Shown piece by piece: positions 61,165 through 64,000 of a stretch of 64,000 bases of DNA. This DNA comes from Cycas panzhihuaensis. Lineage: Eukaryota; Cycadophyta. The stretch lies in NCBI GenBank assembly GCA_023213395.1, contig CM041465.1, positions 141,367,741 through 141,431,740 of the forward strand. The letters are read 5' to 3'. Every line of letters begins with the position of its first letter. Positions within the stretch are counted from its first letter, which is position 1. A program made the position numbers and the translations under genes. The notes beneath the pieces are model-generated. The model saw only the letters and a list, made by a program, of their open reading frames with translations. It was not told the origin of the DNA and searched no databases.

Positions 61165-62224
61165 AGGGAAGTTGATTTATCTCTACGTCTTTGTTTTCTC
61201 TAGTAAATGGATTCAAACTTAGCTTCACGTAAGTCTCCACAAGGTCCAAATGAGGTCCACAAGTGTGAGTTGGGATTTTGACAACACTATGTTGCTTTAA
61301 ATGATCTCCTCCTCTTTCTTAAGGAAAAAAAAAAAGAGTTCTTATAAAACAAATAGAGGGAGGAAGGCCAAAATAATGCGAAAGTAGAGCCATGGTTTAT
61401 CGTAATCTGACATCTATATGATGGAAAAAAGGACCTACCATTACACCCCTATTTTCTATGCAAAAAGATGAAAACCATAGCTAATAATAAAAAACATAAG
61501 TAATAAGTGAAAATTATGACTAAAAATATACTAGAAATGTGACCAAGAGAAGATCACATTTTAAGTTATAAAGAGATTGCATTTTATGAAAGTGGTTATC
61601 TTTTTTAATAATACAAAAAATATGACCTTTGGTAAAAAATACAACCACTTAAAAAAGGCTAAAAAAGAGGGTTTTCATCAAAAATATCAAAGGAAAACAT
61701 GTCATAGAGCAATGTCTTAAAGCAGCAAAGGGCAAGTCATTGTATGAAAGTAAATTCAAAGGGAAAAATAAGTGAATGAGACAAATTTACCAAGTCAAAA
61801 GTAAGTTAGAAAAGGATGAATAATAGAAGTCAATTGGAGCTCTAAAGGAGGATAGAATAAGCTAGATTTACTGTTACTTTTATGATCTTTATATCATGAA
61901 CAATTTTGATGAAGCATATGTATAATTAATAGGAAATCATTCAGTTATTATGCCAAGCTATCACTAAATTACAAATAAGGCACAAAACTTAGCCAATGCT
62001 AGAAGAGAGAGTACTTAATTGAAATATTTGTCCCCTTAGCAATGAAAACTTAATAGACAAGTTGAAGTAGGATGGTAAATATTACCAACCTTGTTAAAAC
62101 CAAGTTATTTAGGAAATTGGGCTATTTAGACTATTCTTTGAGTTGTTTAGAAGGATGAAGATGGAAATAATTAAAAGGAGGGTGGATGAGATAAATGAGT
62201 AGGACTAATTATGGTGGCTTGACT

Positions 62225-63281
62225 AATTCAATTTTAGATCCATTAAATTGATAATACTCTTCAAAACGAGTATAAAATCAATTTGGTGGCATTTATTTTC
62301 ATATGTCTAGGTTTCTTTAGGCAAAAAAATGTTATTCAGACTCTTTAAATATAAAAAAAATGCATTATGGTATAACCAATCCAGTCCCCAGTACAACTAG
62401 TCCAGTCCTTGGTAAAACCAAACCAGTCCTTGGTGCGACTAGTCAAATCCTCAGTGCAACCAGACATACCTCAAATGTAACCATGTTTTACCAGGGTGTA
62501 ACCAGTCGCATTTTAGGTTTAACCAAAAGAATAACATCCCTCATAGGTAATATGATTTGAAGGGGAAAATAGACTCTATTTATCACAAAACTTTAGGAGG
62601 ATATTTGTACAAGTGTCCTCTACCTAAAGGAAGAAATAAATCATAAGTTTTAACTAATTTTAATTAACTTTTAATGGATTGAATAGAGGGTTGAAAAATA
62701 AAGAGAAAAAAAAAAAAGTTTTTAAAGAGAAATAAACATGGAAAGCTAGAACAACTAGCCAGATTTGTCCAAAAGGTATGGAGAAGTGCCCAACAATCAC
62801 ATACACAGTGAGAGGAGTAAGAAAACTTGGGAAATAACTCATATTAGTATCCCAAATATGAAAACTGCTCTAAAACTAAGTCTGCATAGGGAATAGAGAA
62901 AAATAGAGGCTTGAAAGTGGAGTGGATAGGAAGGAGCAAAGAAAAAGTGCCCAGATCTATTCATGAGGTATTAGAGAAGTCTAATAAGGCTTAGACATAG
63001 CCAAAGAAGGAGAAAAGATAGTTATAGCAGTCCAAGGAAGATGCCAAACATAAATACTTCTCAAAAGAGAGTTTGTAGTTGAACAATGACTAAGTCCTTA
63101 GACTTGCATCACTAGTAAATATACTAAGGAGTATGCAATAGCCTAGATCATGCCTAGCATATATTACTCCACTCCTAGATTGCTATATTAGTCTTATATA
63201 TACTCATTAAAGTGCAAAAATAATAGAAGTTTGTAAGAACATTTTAAATATAAAAAATGTATGATATTATATATTATTTCT
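62225..63281. other. no gene recognised apart from a minisatellite
   Basis: AT-rich and stop-filled; holds the 21-bp repeat at 62,372-62,476. Confidence 0.4.
62372..62476. repeat. 21-bp minisatellite, five units
   Basis: Units of the type ACAACTAGTCCAGTCCTTGG plus T start at 62,372, 62,393, 62,414, 62,435 and 62,456, with weaker units to about 62,550. Because 21 is a multiple of three, the frame 62,360-62,560 (66 codons) reads as 7-residue repeats (TTSPVLG, KTKPVLG, ATSQILS). No evidence that it is translated. Confidence 0.8.
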
Positions 63282-63684
63282 TATTAGAGTTAATCATCAT
63301 CACTCCACTCCCACCTTCCAACCAGGATTGTACACCTCATCAATCTCATTTTATACATGTGGGTGCTCAACGCGTGTAGGTAAGTTAAGGTAATATTTGA
63401 TTTGATTTAAGTTAATTTGAGTTAAGTTAGCATTAATTTATTGTTAATTCAAATTTTAGGGATTGAGGAGATTCCCTCCTCCCCCAAAATTATAAATATT
63501 GAGGGGTGTGCAACCCTCGTGTCTTTAGACACCATTCTTATTTAAAAAATTTGTAATGCTCACTTCTCACAATGGATTGAATATAGAAGTTTCATGTGTT
63601 TATGCTACAATAATGTATTGATGTATTGATCTATTGAAGATTATTCTATGTTCTGCCCTATTCTCCTGCAATATTTTTTCCTAC
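63282..63684 (+). mobile_element. T-family solo LTR (third copy)
   Basis: About 400 bp matching the T2 LTRs: TAATCATCATCACTCCACTC, 'GATTGTACACCTCATCAA', 'CTCCTCCCCCAAAATTATAA', 'CGTGTCTTTAGACACCA' and 'TTCTGCCCTATTCTCCTGCA'. No PBS follows and no purine tract precedes it, so it is probably a solo LTR left by recombination between two LTRs. Confidence 0.75.
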
Positions 63685-64000
63685 CCAATTATTCTCTCAA
63701 AGTATACCCGATTCTCAAACTTTACATAGCTGGGCTTCTGTGTCTTCTCTTCATTCAGAGAATTGAGCTCAAGACCTCTGCAGTTAGGGCACATTCTTCA
63801 TGCATGGCCTGCGTGCATTTGGTACCTTCGAGCTCCGTTTCAGCGTCTGGCATCGACGTTTGCAAGTCGACGGTTGTAGGCACGGGTGCATGCAAGGCAG
63901 GATTAGATCTGCAAATCTCAAGAGGCTTCATTTCTATTGATTTGCGTTGATTTGAAGTTATTTTTCTTTCTTTTATTTTCTCATATAATACTATATACAT
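63685..64000. other. GC-richer tail, cut by the window edge
   Basis: 63,720-63,960 is noticeably richer in GC than its surroundings, with open frames on both strands (plus 63,648-63,950; minus 63,755 to the edge). No motif recognised. Could be the start of a gene or of another element's leader. Confidence 0.35.

Larger units (their letters stand above)
58950..62224 (-). repeat. LTR-like repeat, copy B (inverted partner of 6,629-9,150)
   Basis: Reads on the minus strand in the same order as copy A. It has about 700 extra bases (roughly 59,700-60,420, including a (TC)n run), making it 3.3 kb. Similarity ends at the same point in both copies ('CTTCTTA(a/g)GT(a/g)ACTT'), supporting a true repeat edge. 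Confidence 0.6.

Overview
This window looks like nuclear intergenic DNA from a land plant with a large, repeat-rich genome. I base that on plant-type LTR retrotransposons (Ty1/copia and Ty3/gypsy) primed by initiator-methionine tRNA, a relic of a pentatricopeptide-repeat (PPR) gene, AT-rich sequence and long microsatellites. A gymnosperm or other giant-genome plant is possible, but the sequence does not settle it. I see no intact host gene, rRNA, CRISPR array or bacterial operon.

The main structure is a nested stack of five LTR retrotransposons at 9,189-38,784. The outermost, H0 (minus strand, gag only), carries a Ty3/gypsy chromovirus, G1 (plus strand, 10,388-36,826), inside its gag gene. 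G1 carries two insertions in its non-coding 5' part: T1 (minus strand, 11,412-15,851, gag only) and G2 (minus strand, a second Ty3/gypsy, 16,619-31,878). G2 is split in its protease region by C1 (plus strand, 20,915-29,381), a nearly complete Ty1/copia element. LTR ends, primer-binding sites (PBS), target-site duplications (TSDs) and reading frames that resume across the gaps support the order H0 > G1 > {T1, G2 > C1}.

Left flank (1-9,188): a PPR relic, an orphan LTR plus PBS (1,735-2,056), a decayed Ty3/gypsy pol resembling the Tat lineage (2,080-4,139), a long 3' region with a recurring 'AAACTATGG' motif, and a 2.5-kb LTR-like repeat (6,629-9,150). Right flank (38,785-64,000): unrecognised AT-rich sequence, a patchy second copy of the Tat-like 3' region split by a 1.3-kb (TA)n array, a 2.65-kb non-coding LTR element (48,832-51,486), two further LTR-PBS fragments, a second gag-only element T2 (53,675-57,485) of the T1 family, an inverted copy of the 2.5-kb repeat (58,950-62,224), a 21-bp minisatellite and a third T-family LTR (63,282-63,684).

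The most interesting biology is a candidate master-parasite pair. Autonomous-type C1 and the gag-only elements T1 and T2 have unrelated LTR bodies. They nevertheless share PBS placement, the gag amino-terminal half and a long untranslated leader containing a conserved hairpin; C1 and T1 also share a tRNA-like module. This is what one expects if T elements are packaged and reverse-transcribed by C1-type machinery. All coding regions carry stops or frameshifts, so these copies are relics. Boundaries and homologies were read by eye; no alignment or database search was run.
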